A stretch of 22,169 nucleotides of DNA from an uncultured Oscillospiraceae bacterium. Lineage in GTDB: Bacteria; Bacillota; Clostridia; Oscillospirales; Acutalibacteraceae. Within the stretch, counting starts at the first letter, position 1. The number at the start of each line of letters is the position of its first letter. Of the stretch, positions 14,671 through 22,169 are shown piece by piece. The stretch spans positions 1-22,169 of the forward strand of contig UREO01000011.1 of NCBI GenBank assembly GCA_900546895.1, given 5' to 3'. The notes below the pieces were generated by a model. It ran no database searches and was not told the origin of the DNA. It saw only the letters and a list, made by a program, of their open reading frames with translations. The position numbers and the translations under genes were made by a program.

Positions 14671-15276
14671 TTGCATGCGGAGTCTGTGCGGGAAAATGCA
14701 GAGGAGCGGAAACTGGTGCTCGTTTTTTTCGGGTCCCCCAACAGGAACGGAACCACGGCGAAGCTTCTGAACGAATTTTTGAAACCATTGGAGGGGAATA
14801 CGCGGATCGAGACTGTCAGCGCCTATGAGAGAAACATTGCGCCTTGTATTGCCTGCAATGTCTGCGCCGGGGAAGAAAGATGCTCGCAGCCGGATTTTGA
14901 CGATATTGACGCACTGATCCGCGCTGCGGACGTAATCGTTGTCGCCACGCCGGTTTACAACCTCAGCCTGCCCGCGCCGCTCAAGGCGATCGTCGACCGT
15001 ACGCAGCGGTATTTCGCGGCGCGGTTTTCCCTCGGCATCAGGAACCCGGTTGAAAAGCATAAGCTGGCCGCCCTGCTGGTTACCTGTGGCTCAAAGGACT
15101 GCGAGGGAGCACAAATCATTGTCCGCCAGATGAAGCTGGCCTTTTCCGTCATCAATACCTCCATTGCGGGCTTGGCCGTCTGGCCGGGAACGGACTTTGA
15201 CGAAGGCCGCGAAACGCTTGAAAAAGCGCGGAATTCCGCCCGGGAGCTGGCGCTTGCTATAGAATGTGAATTGTGA
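14671..15276 (+). CDS. Flavodoxin-like NAD(P)H-dependent oxidoreductase
   Basis: FMN-binding protein of the NADPH-dependent FMN reductase/flavodoxin-2 family, about 201 residues, cytoplasmic. The phosphate loop for FMN is GSPNRNGTTAKLL. A four-cysteine segment, IAPCIACNVCAGEERC, is typical of the iron-sulfur-flavoprotein-like branch. The second FMN loop is ATPVYNLSLPAPLKAIVDR. The reading frame is open from a GTG at 14653, but AAGGGGTGG lies at proper spacing before the TTG at 14671, so I prefer that start. The natural substrate is unknown. A terminator-like hairpin precedes it. The yebC promoter appears to lie within its last codons. Confidence 0.88.
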   Translation: MHAESVRENAEERKLVLVFFGSPNRNGTTAKLLNEFLKPLEGNTRIETVSAYERNIAPCIACNVCAGEERCSQPDFDDIDALIRAADVIVVATPVYNLSLPAPLKAIVDRTQRYFAARFSLGIRNPVEKHKLAALLVTCGSKDCEGAQIIVRQMKLAFSVINTSIAGLAVWPGTDFDEGRETLEKARNSARELALAIECEL

Positions 15277-15282
15277 TATCAT
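15254..15282 (+). promoter_or_regulatory. Candidate promoter for yebC
   Basis: -35 TTGCTA (15254-15259) and -10 TATCAT (15277-15282) are separated by 17 bases. The pair overlaps the end of the flavodoxin-like gene and lies about 32 bases upstream of the yebC ATG. Confidence 0.5.
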
Positions 15283-15314
15283 AAAATGTAACCTATTATT
15301 TGGGAGGAAAAAAT

Positions 15315-16055
15315 ATGTCTGGCCATTCAAAGTGGAATAATATCAAACGTAAAAAAGAAAAGACAGACGGCGCAAAAGCGAAAGTATTTACAAAAATAGG
15401 CCGTGAGCTTGCCGTGGCGGTAAAAGAGGGCGGCGGCCCGGATCCCAACACCAACTCGAAATTAAAGGACTGCGTTGCCAAGGCGAAGGCCAACAATGTG
15501 CCTAATGACAATATTGAACGCATTATCAAAAAAGCTGCCGGAGACGGGGACGATACCAAGTATGAAAACATTACATACGAAGGATACGGCCCGAACGGCA
15601 TCGCGGTCATTGTGGAAACGCTGACCGACAACCGCAACCGTACCGCCGGCGACGTCCGCCATTATTTCGACAAATTCGGCGGTAATCTCGGCACCACCGG
15701 CTGTGTTTCGTTTATGTTCGCCCAAAAAGGGCTGATCGTCGTCGAAAGGGAGGGCCTCGAGGAAGACAAGGTCATGGAGGACAGCCTGGAAGCGGGCGCG
15801 TCTGATTTTCAGGCCGACGAGGACGTCTTTGAAATATACACCGAACCGGAGGATTTCAGCGGCGTTTGCGACGATCTTGAAAAGAAAGGCTACGAATTTG
15901 TTTCCGCGGAAGTAGAGATGGTGCCGAACACCTATACCACGCTGACCGACGAAGAATCCGTTACAAAAATGCAGCGCCTGCTCGATGTCCTTGAGGACAA
16001 CGACGACGTGCAAAATGTTTGGCACAACTGGGATAATCCGGATATGGACGACTAA
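15315..16055 (+). CDS. yebC: YebC/PmpR-family regulatory protein
   Basis: 246-residue member of the YebC/TACO1 family, described as DNA-binding transcriptional regulators and, for some members, as factors that relieve ribosome stalling at proline runs. The signature N-terminus MSGHSKWNNIKRKKEKTDGAK is present, then KCxAKAKANNVPNDNIERIIKKAAG-type motifs, YEGYGPNGIAVIVE and FMFAQKG. The acidic C-terminus (NWDNPDMDD) is typical. The start is the ATG at 15315 with GGGAGG seven bases upstream, although the frame stays open a few codons further. The next gene begins 47 bp later with its own ribosome binding site, so the two may be co-transcribed. Confidence 0.96.
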   Translation: MSGHSKWNNIKRKKEKTDGAKAKVFTKIGRELAVAVKEGGGPDPNTNSKLKDCVAKAKANNVPNDNIERIIKKAAGDGDDTKYENITYEGYGPNGIAVIVETLTDNRNRTAGDVRHYFDKFGGNLGTTGCVSFMFAQKGLIVVEREGLEEDKVMEDSLEAGASDFQADEDVFEIYTEPEDFSGVCDDLEKKGYEFVSAEVEMVPNTYTTLTDEESVTKMQRLLDVLEDNDDVQNVWHNWDNPDMDD

Positions 16056-16102
16056 GAATATATAGAAAGTTTTTCCATATTTGGAAACATGGAGGAAGCA
16101 AG

Positions 16103-17794
16103 ATGACTGGCTTTGACAATCTATGCATGAACTGCATGTCCGATACAAACGGCAAAACCGAATGTTCCAACTGCGGCTTCAGTTCTTCCGAGCCACAAAT
16201 GCGCCATGCGCTTCCGTACAGGACCAGACTGCAGAACCGGTATATCGTCGGCCGCGCGAAAAAGAGCAACGGCGAGGGAATCACCTATATCGGCTACGAT
16301 ACGGTTCTGAACATACCGATTGAACTGCGCGAGTTTTTTCCGCAGACCCTGTGCGAAAGGCCCGCCAACGGGACGGATATCCGTGTGATCGGCGGCAGTG
16401 AGATCATCTTTGACGAATGTCTCGCCGCTTTTCTGAATTATTCCAGAGAGATTGCGCACATGCGTGAGCTTTCCGCCATTGTACAGATTTACGATATCTT
16501 TGAGGAAAATCATACGGCCTATACCGTTTCTGAGTGGAGCGAAAGCATTACGCTCCGCTATTTTGTCGAACGTAGCGGCGGTAACCTCAGCTGGAACGCC
16601 GCAAGGCAGCTTTTTATGCCTGTCCTGTCCGCGCTCAGCTCAATGCAGGCGGCGGGAATCAGGCATCTTGGCATTTCTCCCGATACCCTGAATATCATGC
16701 AGGACGGCAGGATGAAGCTAGGCAGCTTCTGCATCAGCGCCGTCCGCCGGATGGACACGGATTTGCCGCCGGACCTCGTTCCCGGCTGCGCCGCCATAGA
16801 GCAGTATGTGATGGACTATGTCCCCGATGAATCGACGGATGTCTATGGCTTTGCCGCGTCCCTGTTTTTTGCCTTGACGGGTACCATTCCGCAGGAGGCC
16901 TTAAAAAGGCGCAACGATATGCGGCTTTTGATTCCGACCAGCATTATGCGCAGCCTGCCACCCCATGTGGTAACGGCGATGGCCAACGCGCTGCAGGTTT
17001 CCCCGGACAAACGCACCCCCACCTTTGAGCGGCTCCGCGCCGAGCTTTCCGCCGCGCCGACCGTCACGGCGACCATTGAGGATACCCAGAGGATTCACAG
17101 GTCCGCCCCCGAGCCGGAGGAGGACGACGGCAAAAAAGGCGTTCCCAATTTTGTATGGGTCATCCTGACCTGTGTGGCCGCCCTGATCGTGTTCACCATC
17201 GTCGGGATTATCTGGATTTCCAACACCGGGCGGGGAGATGCGGAAACGCTCGCTTCAGAAGCCTCTCAGGTCGAGTCCGCAGCCGCGGACTCGCTGGAAG
17301 TGACAATGGATTCCGCGGATTCCGCCGACCCGAATCTGATCGAAGCGCCCAATCTGGTCGGCCAGATTTTTCAGGAGCAGGCTAATTCGGGTGAATCCTC
17401 CTCTGGTCAGGATTATCAGGTGCTTCTGTCCAGCAAGCAGTTCAGCGACACCATTCCCGAGGGAAGCATTATTTCCCAGTCACCCGTCGCGGGCACGAAA
17501 ATGGCAAGGGGGACGGCGATCGTAGTCGTTGTCAGCGAAGGGGCCGCCGTGCGCACTCTTCCGCCGATTGCCGGGAAAACGCTTGCGGAAGCTTCGGAAG
17601 CGGTCACCTCAGCCGGCTTTACGCCCACCAAAACAGAGGAATACAGTTCCAATGTGGAAAAAGGGATGGTCATCGGCTACAAGGATGTGCAGGAGGGCAG
17701 CCAGATGGCCTACGGGTCTCAGGTTACCATTGCTGTCAGCAATGGGCCTGCGCCTGACGGCGCCTCCGAGACTGATTCCGATTCGGCCCCTTGA
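16103..17794 (+). CDS. Membrane PASTA pseudokinase with zinc ribbon
   Basis: 563 residues. An N-terminal zinc ribbon (C8, C11, C21, C24) is followed by a Ser/Thr-kinase fold (about 45-315), one membrane helix (349-372) and two extracellular PASTA domains (about 414-480 and 482-547), ending in an acidic tail. The kinase fold is recognisable from GEGITYIGYD, IELREFFP, HLGISPDTLNIM, MKLGSF and DVYGFAASLFFALTG. The catalytic positions are changed: the ATP-binding Lys is R76, the HRD Asp is G190, and DFG reads S208-F-C. It is therefore probably catalytically dead and may act as a cell-wall (muropeptide/lipid II) sensor or scaffold. True PASTA kinases (PrkC/Stk) are homologues; their binding role is known from the family, its use here is inferred. 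GGAGGAAG precedes the ATG. Confidence 0.85.
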   Translation: MTGFDNLCMNCMSDTNGKTECSNCGFSSSEPQMRHALPYRTRLQNRYIVGRAKKSNGEGITYIGYDTVLNIPIELREFFPQTLCERPANGTDIRVIGGSEIIFDECLAAFLNYSREIAHMRELSAIVQIYDIFEENHTAYTVSEWSESITLRYFVERSGGNLSWNAARQLFMPVLSALSSMQAAGIRHLGISPDTLNIMQDGRMKLGSFCISAVRRMDTDLPPDLVPGCAAIEQYVMDYVPDESTDVYGFAASLFFALTGTIPQEALKRRNDMRLLIPTSIMRSLPPHVVTAMANALQVSPDKRTPTFERLRAELSAAPTVTATIEDTQRIHRSAPEPEEDDGKKGVPNFVWVILTCVAALIVFTIVGIIWISNTGRGDAETLASEASQVESAAADSLEVTMDSADSADPNLIEAPNLVGQIFQEQANSGESSSGQDYQVLLSSKQFSDTIPEGSIISQSPVAGTKMARGTAIVVVVSEGAAVRTLPPIAGKTLAEASEAVTSAGFTPTKTEEYSSNVEKGMVIGYKDVQEGSQMAYGSQVTIAVSNGPAPDGASETDSDSAP

Positions 17795-17831
17795 GTGCGG
17801 TCTGCCTGAACAGCCGTTTTGAGTATCAATT

Positions 17832-17864
17832 AAAAAAGGAGCCTTTCAGCCGGCTCCTTTTTTT
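17832..17864. terminator. Bidirectional terminator with shared stop codon
   Basis: AAAAAAGGAGCC (17832-17843) pairs with GGCTCCTTTTTTT (17852-17864) around an 8-base loop, with A and T runs on both sides, so it can stop both convergent transcripts. The stop codon of the minus-strand DUF3810 gene (17846-17848) lies in the loop, and its last residues are encoded by the stem. Confidence 0.92.
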
Positions 17865-18952
17865 GTGCGGTATTCGGCGAGCAGCAGGTCGACCATCCGG
17901 CCGTAGCTTTTGATGCCGTCCGTCTGTTTGTTGGCCTTCAGATAAGAATCGTTGACATGGTCGGCAGCGGTGGCAACCGGTCCCTCAAACTGCTTCCAGT
18001 ATGCAGAATTGTTTTCCAAATCGCGTCTGACGCCGTCGCTCAGGGTCCCGTAGATTCGATTTGCCACCGACGGGTCGGTACCGTAAAGCGCGTTGGAAGC
18101 GTAGATATAGGCAAGCATCGTCCCCGAATACCGGAAATCCGCGTCCCCGCTTTTTTCACAGGCAAGGTAGCCGATGAAATTCGCCTCGTCCTCGCGCATA
18201 TATCCGCGCAGATGGGAAAGCTCGTGGCACATCGTCAGCGGGATGGAATAATCCGGGATGTCCACGTTGACATTTGCTTCAAAGGTAAACGGGAAAAAAA
18301 TGCCCGTAATGTTGCAGTAGGACATCAGCCGGGAGAAAAATACCGGTTTTGGCGGACCGTACCCCGCGCGCAGAAGCGGATAATCCCCGCTGATCGCGTC
18401 AAACGCTGTTCTTGCCTTTTTGGCCGTTGTCTCAATATCCTCCGTACTCAGCCGCATAACGGAGTTCCGGTCGGTCCGGACTCCCTTGCGCAGTTCGTTT
18501 GCCCGATCGGCAAGATCGGTACAGAGCGCCGTCAGCTCGGCCTTGGACGAAGGTCGGATTTCCAGCCCGCAGGTCTGAGCGAAAGGATAGCGGTAATAAT
18601 TGATTCCGCAGGAAACTACAAACACAAAATACAGCAAACTGGCAATGCATATCAGGTTAATTGCGAAAAGAGAAAATATTTTTCTTCGTTTTCCGCGGTT
18701 ATGTATGATTTTGATAATAAAGAAAATCATATAAAAAACAGCGCCCGAGCAAAGAAGGACGACCAGGGCCTCCATAACGGAAAACGGAGCAAGGGAAGTG
18801 GCGCGGTTTACTCCGCGCGACAAAACGGGATAAACGGTGTTCGCGTACCATTCCGCAAAATCGGGACGGCTTTGCGCGGCAAGGGTAAGCAGCAGGGCGG
18901 CCGGTGCAAGCGCAAGGAGCCGGATTCGCCTGAGAGAAAGGAATTTTTTCAA
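17846..18952 (-). CDS. DUF3810 membrane metallopeptidase-like protein
   Basis: 368 residues, of the DUF3810 family. Three hydrophobic segments lie at about 11-26, 60-83 and 92-114, followed by a large domain. The conserved CGINYYRYPFAQTCGL (115-130) follows the third segment. The zinc-peptidase-type motif is H243-E-L-S-H247, with downstream acidic residues in MREDEANFIGYLACE that could supply the third ligand, as in gluzincins. Activity is inferred from the motif only. The start is TTG at 18952 (MKKFLSLRRIRL) with GGAGGTG seven bases upstream and a promoter at 18975-19003; the frame is open further upstream, but that part contains the promoter. The 3' end runs into a bidirectional terminator. 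Confidence 0.85.
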   Translation of the reverse strand: MKKFLSLRRIRLLALAPAALLLTLAAQSRPDFAEWYANTVYPVLSRGVNRATSLAPFSVMEALVVLLCSGAVFYMIFFIIKIIHNRGKRRKIFSLFAINLICIASLLYFVFVVSCGINYYRYPFAQTCGLEIRPSSKAELTALCTDLADRANELRKGVRTDRNSVMRLSTEDIETTAKKARTAFDAISGDYPLLRAGYGPPKPVFFSRLMSYCNITGIFFPFTFEANVNVDIPDYSIPLTMCHELSHLRGYMREDEANFIGYLACEKSGDADFRYSGTMLAYIYASNALYGTDPSVANRIYGTLSDGVRRDLENNSAYWKQFEGPVATAADHVNDSYLKANKQTDGIKSYGRMVDLLLAEYRTKKGAG

Positions 18953-18974
18953 AGCAGCACCTCCGATCCCGTTT

Positions 18975-19003
18975 ATTGTAGTATATCCACACAAGTACGT
19001 CAA
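18975..19003 (-). promoter_or_regulatory. Sigma-A promoter for the DUF3810 gene
   Basis: On the minus strand, -35 TTGACG (19003-18998) and -10 TACAAT (18980-18975) have a 17-base spacer. It is 23 bp upstream of the TTG start, which supports that start over longer readings. Confidence 0.78.
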
Positions 19004-19048
19004 TGGAAAATCCGCACTGCCTTTTCCATAATTTATACGGAAAGGCGG

Positions 19049-19077
19049 TTGCCTATCCGATATAAAAATGATATGAT
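19049..19077 (+). promoter_or_regulatory. Sigma-A promoter for the LURP-like gene
   Basis: -35 TTGCCT (19049-19054) and -10 TATGAT (19072-19077) have a 17-base spacer, 38 bases before the ATG at 19116. It is divergent from the DUF3810 promoter, with 45 bp between the two -35 boxes. Confidence 0.7.
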
Positions 19078-19115
19078 AAGCATTAATAATCGATTTCAAA
19101 CAGGGAGGCCGGCGC

Positions 19116-19607
19116 ATGAAATTTTACATTAAACAGAGCACCGGTACGGAAGCTCTTTTTACCGTAATAGATGCTCTTGGTCAGTCTGTCTACAGTGTTA
19201 CCGGTGATTCATTGTCTATCGGCAGCAAGGTCTACCTGATTGACAACAACCAAAACGAGGCGGCCCGCATCTTCAGTCTGGGGATTTCGGCCATGTCGAG
19301 GTACTCCGTTTTTATCGGGGACAAGGAGCGCGCGCGTGTGACGCTGAACCTTGCCTCGTCAAAGCAGCCCATTAAAATCAAAGGCGTCGGCTGGAGCTTT
19401 CACGGCGATCTTCTGACGCGCTCCTACGACCTGACCGACGTGGACTCCACTGTCGTGATGACGCACGGCCGGTGCTGGAATGAAAACGGCGACTGCTTCG
19501 CCGCCGATATTGCCAATCAGTCCAATGTCCTGCTTTGCCTTTGCATTGCCGTTATCCTTGACAGCACCGTGATCGGCGGTTCCGTCAAACCGGTTCCGGC
19601 AAGCTGA
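19116..19607 (+). CDS. LURP-one-related family protein
   Basis: 163-residue soluble protein of the LURP-one-related/scramblase-like (tubby-like) beta-barrel family, as in YxjI. The N-terminus MKFYIKQSTGTEALFTVIDALGQ shows the typical opening in which a basic strand is followed by FTVIDxxGxxVYxV. The family also shows short strands with KVYLIDNNQNEAARI and IKGVGWSFHGDL. Bacterial members have no settled function; binding of a lipid or ligand is only suggested by the fold. The ATG has GGGAGG eight bases upstream and its own promoter. The family assignment is likely, the function unknown. It is followed within a few bases by the valS promoter, so it is probably monocistronic. Confidence 0.75.
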   Translation: MKFYIKQSTGTEALFTVIDALGQSVYSVTGDSLSIGSKVYLIDNNQNEAARIFSLGISAMSRYSVFIGDKERARVTLNLASSKQPIKIKGVGWSFHGDLLTRSYDLTDVDSTVVMTHGRCWNENGDCFAADIANQSNVLLCLCIAVILDSTVIGGSVKPVPAS

Positions 19608-19612
19608 AAAAA

Positions 19613-19641
19613 TTGACAAATGACCCATCGAATGCCATAAT
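19613..19641 (+). promoter_or_regulatory. Sigma-A promoter for valS
   Basis: Consensus -35 TTGACA (19613-19618) and -10 CATAAT (19636-19641) have a 17-base spacer, starting 5 bp after the LURP-like stop. It gives a leader of about 114 bases to the valS ATG. Confidence 0.75.
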
Positions 19642-19660
19642 AAACGAGTTGCTAAACCAA

Positions 19661-19720
19661 CTCCCTGATTCCCTCACAGAGGGAGGCGACGCACCCGGCG
19701 CGCCTCAGGGAATGAAGGGG
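19661..19720. repeat. Palindromic element in the valS leader
   Basis: CTGATTCCCT (19665-19674) is imperfectly inverse to AGGGAATGAAGG (19707-19718). Inside are the short stems TCCCTC-ACA-GAGGGA (19670-19684) and AGGCG/CGCCT around a GC-rich loop. The composition (GGCGACGCACCCGGCGCGCC) is much richer in GC than the flanks. This looks like a small mobile or REP-type palindrome, unrelated to repeat copies A-C. No T-box consensus is present in it. Confidence 0.5.
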
Positions 19721-19761
19721 TATGCCATCATTATAAGGGATAAAATTCAGGAGGAAAATAT

Positions 19762-22169
19762 ATGAGCAGGGAACTTGCAAAAACCTATGACCCACAGGAA
19801 GTGGAGGACAGAATTTATGACTTCTGGCTCTCCGGCGGCTATTTTCACGCCGAGCCGGACCCCGAGAAGCAGCCATATACCATTGTGATTCCGCCCCCGA
19901 ACATTACCGGCCAGCTTCATATGGGACATGCCCTGGATGAAACCCTGCAGGATATCCTGATCCGCTGGAGAAGGATGCAGGGCTATTCGGCGCTCTGGCT
20001 GCCGGGAACCGACCACGCTTCCATTGCCACAGAGGCGAAAATCGTCGAGGCGATGCGCAAAGAGGGCATTACCAAAGACGAAATCGGCCGCGAGGCTTTT
20101 TTGGAACGCGCGTGGGAATGGAGGGAAAAATACGGCGGAAGAATCATGGAACAGCTGAAAAAACTGGGTTCCTCCTGCGACTGGGAACGTGAGCGCTTTA
20201 CTCTGGACGAGGGCTGCTCCAAAGCCGTCCGGGAGGTTTTTGTAAGACTGTACGAAAAGGACCTGATCTACCGCGGGGAACGCATCATCAACTGGTGCCC
20301 GCACTGCCGCACCTCTATTTCCGACGCGGAAGTGGAGTTCAGCGAGCACGACGGCTTCTTCTGGCACCTGCGTTATCCTTTCAAGGACGGCAGCGGTTCC
20401 ATTCAGCTGGCTACCACCCGCCCGGAAACGATGCTTGGCGATACCGCGGTCGCGGTACATCCCGAAGACGAACGCTATGCGGGTCTGGTGGGCAAGACGC
20501 TGGTTCTCCCTCTTGTAAACCGGGAAATCCCGCTGATTGCGGATACTTATGTTGAGCGTGATTTCGGAACCGGCGTGGTGAAAATCACTCCGGCCCACGA
20601 CCCGAACGACTTTGAAGTCGGTCTGCGCCACGATCTGCCGGTCATCAATGTCATGGATGACGGCGGAAATATGAATGAGAACGCCGGGAAATATGCCGGT
20701 ATGTCCGCCTTGGAGGCCCGCAAACAGATTGTGGAGGACCTGAAGGCACAGGGGTTCCTTGTCGACGTCGAGCCGATCAAGCACAATGTCGGCTCCTGCT
20801 ACCGCTGCGGCACCGTTGTGGAGCCGCGCGTTTCCAAGCAGTGGTTTGTAAAAATGAAGCCGCTGGCTCAGCCTGCTCTTCAGGAAGTAAAGGACGGGAA
20901 AGTGAAATTTGTTCCCGACCGTTTTGAAAAGATTTACGACCACTGGATGGAAAACATCAAGGACTGGTGTATTTCCCGCCAGCTTTGGTGGGGCCACCGC
21001 ATCCCCGCGTGGTACTGCCAGGACTGCGGGGAGACGGTCGTTTCCCGCGAAGAGCCTCACACTTGCCCGAAATGCGGTTCCAAAAATCTGAAACAGGACG
21101 AGGACACCCTTGACACCTGGTTCAGCTCCGCGCTATGGCCGTTTTCCACCCTCGGCTGGCCGGACAAAACCGAGGATCTGAAATACTTTTATCCGACCGA
21201 TACCCTTGTCACCGGTTATGATATCATTTTCTTCTGGGTCGCCCGTATGATTTTCTCCGGAATTGAACAGATGGGAGAGGTCCCGTTCCATACCGTGCTG
21301 ATTCACGGACTTGTCCGTGACGCAAAGGGCAGAAAAATGAGCAAGTCGCTGGGCAACGGGATAGACCCGCTTGAAATTATTGAAAAATTTGGCGCGGATG
21401 CGCTTCGCTTTACGCTTGCAACGGGCAACAGTCCCGGAAACGATATGCGTTTTTCCGACGAGAAGGTGGAGTCCAGCCGCAATTTTGCCAATAAAATCTG
21501 GAACGCCTCGCGCTTTATCCTCATGAATATCGACGGTCATGACGTAAAGAATGAGCTTCCCGCGAACCTTGCGATGGAAGATCAATGGATCATCGATTCC
21601 TTCAACCGCGTGACGAAGGAGATCACGGAAAATCTGGAGCACTTCGAGCTTGGGATTGCCGTACAGAAGCTTTACGATTTCCTTTGGGACGAATTTTGCG
21701 ACTGGTACATTGAAATCGCGAAAATCCGTCTGAATTCTGACGATCGGAAAACCGCACGGGGTGTGCGTCAGGTGCTTGTCTGGGTCATGAGCGGCACCTT
21801 GAAGCTGCTGCACCCGTTTATGCCGTATATTACCGAGGAAATCTGGCAGACGCTTCCGCACGAGGGTGAATCCATCATGGTGTCCCGCTGGCCGCAGTAC
21901 GGGGAGAGCCGTTGCTTCCCGCAGGCCGCGGAGAACATGCGCAGCATTATGGAAGCGGTGCGTGCCGTCCGCAACCGCCGTTCTGAAATGAACGTGCCGC
22001 CTTCCCGCAAAACCCATCTCTATATCGCTACCGGAGACGCCGCCATGTTCGCAGAAGGCAGGGAAATCATCAAAAAGCTCGCCTATGCCACGGAAGTGGA
22101 AATCGGGGCCGACTATCAGATCGACGGCGCGGCGACCATTGTCACGGCCAATGCGAAGCTGTACATCCC
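19762..22169 (+). CDS. valS: Valyl-tRNA synthetase, 3'-truncated by window
   Basis: Class Ia aminoacyl-tRNA synthetase charging tRNA-Val; 802 codons are present of about 880, and the frame runs off the right edge without a stop. The HIGH motif reads H53-MGH56 after PPPNITGQL, and the KMSKS motif is K525-MSKS529 in GRKMSKSLGN. The CP1 editing domain holds ATTRPETMLGDTAVAVHP, and FGTGVVKITPAHDPNDFEVG is diagnostic of ValS rather than IleS. Zinc-binding pairs WCPHC, SCYRCG, CQDCG and CPKCG are seen, along with the anticodon-binding region (FCDWYIEIAK). The start ATG has CAGGAGGAAA six bases upstream. The leader lacks the T-box riboswitch that many Firmicutes have here. Confidence 0.97.
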   Translation, partial: MSRELAKTYDPQEVEDRIYDFWLSGGYFHAEPDPEKQPYTIVIPPPNITGQLHMGHALDETLQDILIRWRRMQGYSALWLPGTDHASIATEAKIVEAMRKEGITKDEIGREAFLERAWEWREKYGGRIMEQLKKLGSSCDWERERFTLDEGCSKAVREVFVRLYEKDLIYRGERIINWCPHCRTSISDAEVEFSEHDGFFWHLRYPFKDGSGSIQLATTRPETMLGDTAVAVHPEDERYAGLVGKTLVLPLVNREIPLIADTYVERDFGTGVVKITPAHDPNDFEVGLRHDLPVINVMDDGGNMNENAGKYAGMSALEARKQIVEDLKAQGFLVDVEPIKHNVGSCYRCGTVVEPRVSKQWFVKMKPLAQPALQEVKDGKVKFVPDRFEKIYDHWMENIKDWCISRQLWWGHRIPAWYCQDCGETVVSREEPHTCPKCGSKNLKQDEDTLDTWFSSALWPFSTLGWPDKTEDLKYFYPTDTLVTGYDIIFFWVARMIFSGIEQMGEVPFHTVLIHGLVRDAKGRKMSKSLGNGIDPLEIIEKFGADALRFTLATGNSPGNDMRFSDEKVESSRNFANKIWNASRFILMNIDGHDVKNELPANLAMEDQWIIDSFNRVTKEITENLEHFELGIAVQKLYDFLWDEFCDWYIEIAKIRLNSDDRKTARGVRQVLVWVMSGTLKLLHPFMPYITEEIWQTLPHEGESIMVSRWPQYGESRCFPQAAENMRSIMEAVRAVRNRRSEMNVPPSRKTHLYIATGDAAMFAEGREIIKKLAYATEVEIGADYQIDGAATIVTANAKLYI

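Noticed and set aside
14553..14828. Open frame overlapping the flavodoxin-like gene and its leader
   Set aside because: No ribosome binding site, Cys/Arg-rich random-looking product, and it crosses the terminator-like hairpin.
16072..16087. TTTCCA-TATT-TGGAAA hairpin between yebC and the pseudokinase as a terminator
   Set aside because: Only 6 AT-rich base pairs with no T-run; the next ribosome binding site follows at once.
19642..19761. T-box riboswitch before valS
   Set aside because: The conserved T-box sequence (GGTGG.ACCGCG) and specifier stem were looked for and not found.
1..22169. CRISPR array, tRNA/rRNA genes, transposase or phage genes
   Set aside because: No regularly spaced direct repeats, cloverleaf sequences or mobile-element proteins were seen on either strand.

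Overview
The window looks like chromosomal DNA of a low-to-mid GC Firmicute, most likely a strict anaerobe of the class Clostridia (Oscillospiraceae/Acutalibacteraceae-like). This rests on the gene families: a Pdp-type pyrimidine phosphorylase, a two-domain acyl-CoA dehydratase activase, a PASTA kinase-like protein, an exoA/beta-CASP pair, strong GGAGG ribosome binding sites and sigma-A type promoters. It is a contig end: bases 1-43 are Illumina Nextera adapter, not genome. Both edges cut genes (deoC at the left, valS at the right).

Layout. (1) 44-3045, plus strand: pyrimidine deoxynucleoside salvage operon deoC(partial)-cdd-HAD phosphatase-pdp. (2) 3176-4426, minus strand: ccdA and a TlpA-like thioredoxin. 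(3) 4697-6980, minus strand: cyclophilin then an ABC exporter half-transporter, behind a clear promoter at 7018-7046. (4) 7221-9620, plus strand: exodeoxyribonuclease III and a beta-CASP metallo-beta-lactamase protein, 3 bp apart. (5) 9699-14305, minus strand: a three-gene unit of acyl-CoA dehydratase activase, dehydratase-like subunit and mscL. (6) 14671-17794, plus strand: flavodoxin-like reductase, YebC regulator and a membrane PASTA pseudokinase. (7) 17846-18952, minus strand: DUF3810 membrane metalloprotease-like protein. (8) 19116 to end, plus strand: LURP-one-related protein and valyl-tRNA synthetase. No tRNA, rRNA, CRISPR array, transposase or phage gene was seen.

The most notable structures outside genes are three same-orientation copies of a small repeat with CTATAG-type termini (542-646, 3083-3151, 4439-~4540). 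Two carry a 13-15 bp GC-rich hairpin and one has lost it, and in two copies a CTATAG end sits directly against the ribosome binding site of a gene. A different palindromic element lies in the valS leader.

The most notable gene-level points are an activase/dehydratase polypeptide split by a single in-frame TGA that is itself part of a near-perfect ribosome binding site, an ATGA overlap linking that system to mscL, and a PASTA kinase homologue in which the kinase lysine and the HRD and DFG residues are all replaced. I see no complete, obviously new multi-gene system. The repeat family and the pseudokinase are the best candidates for something undescribed.
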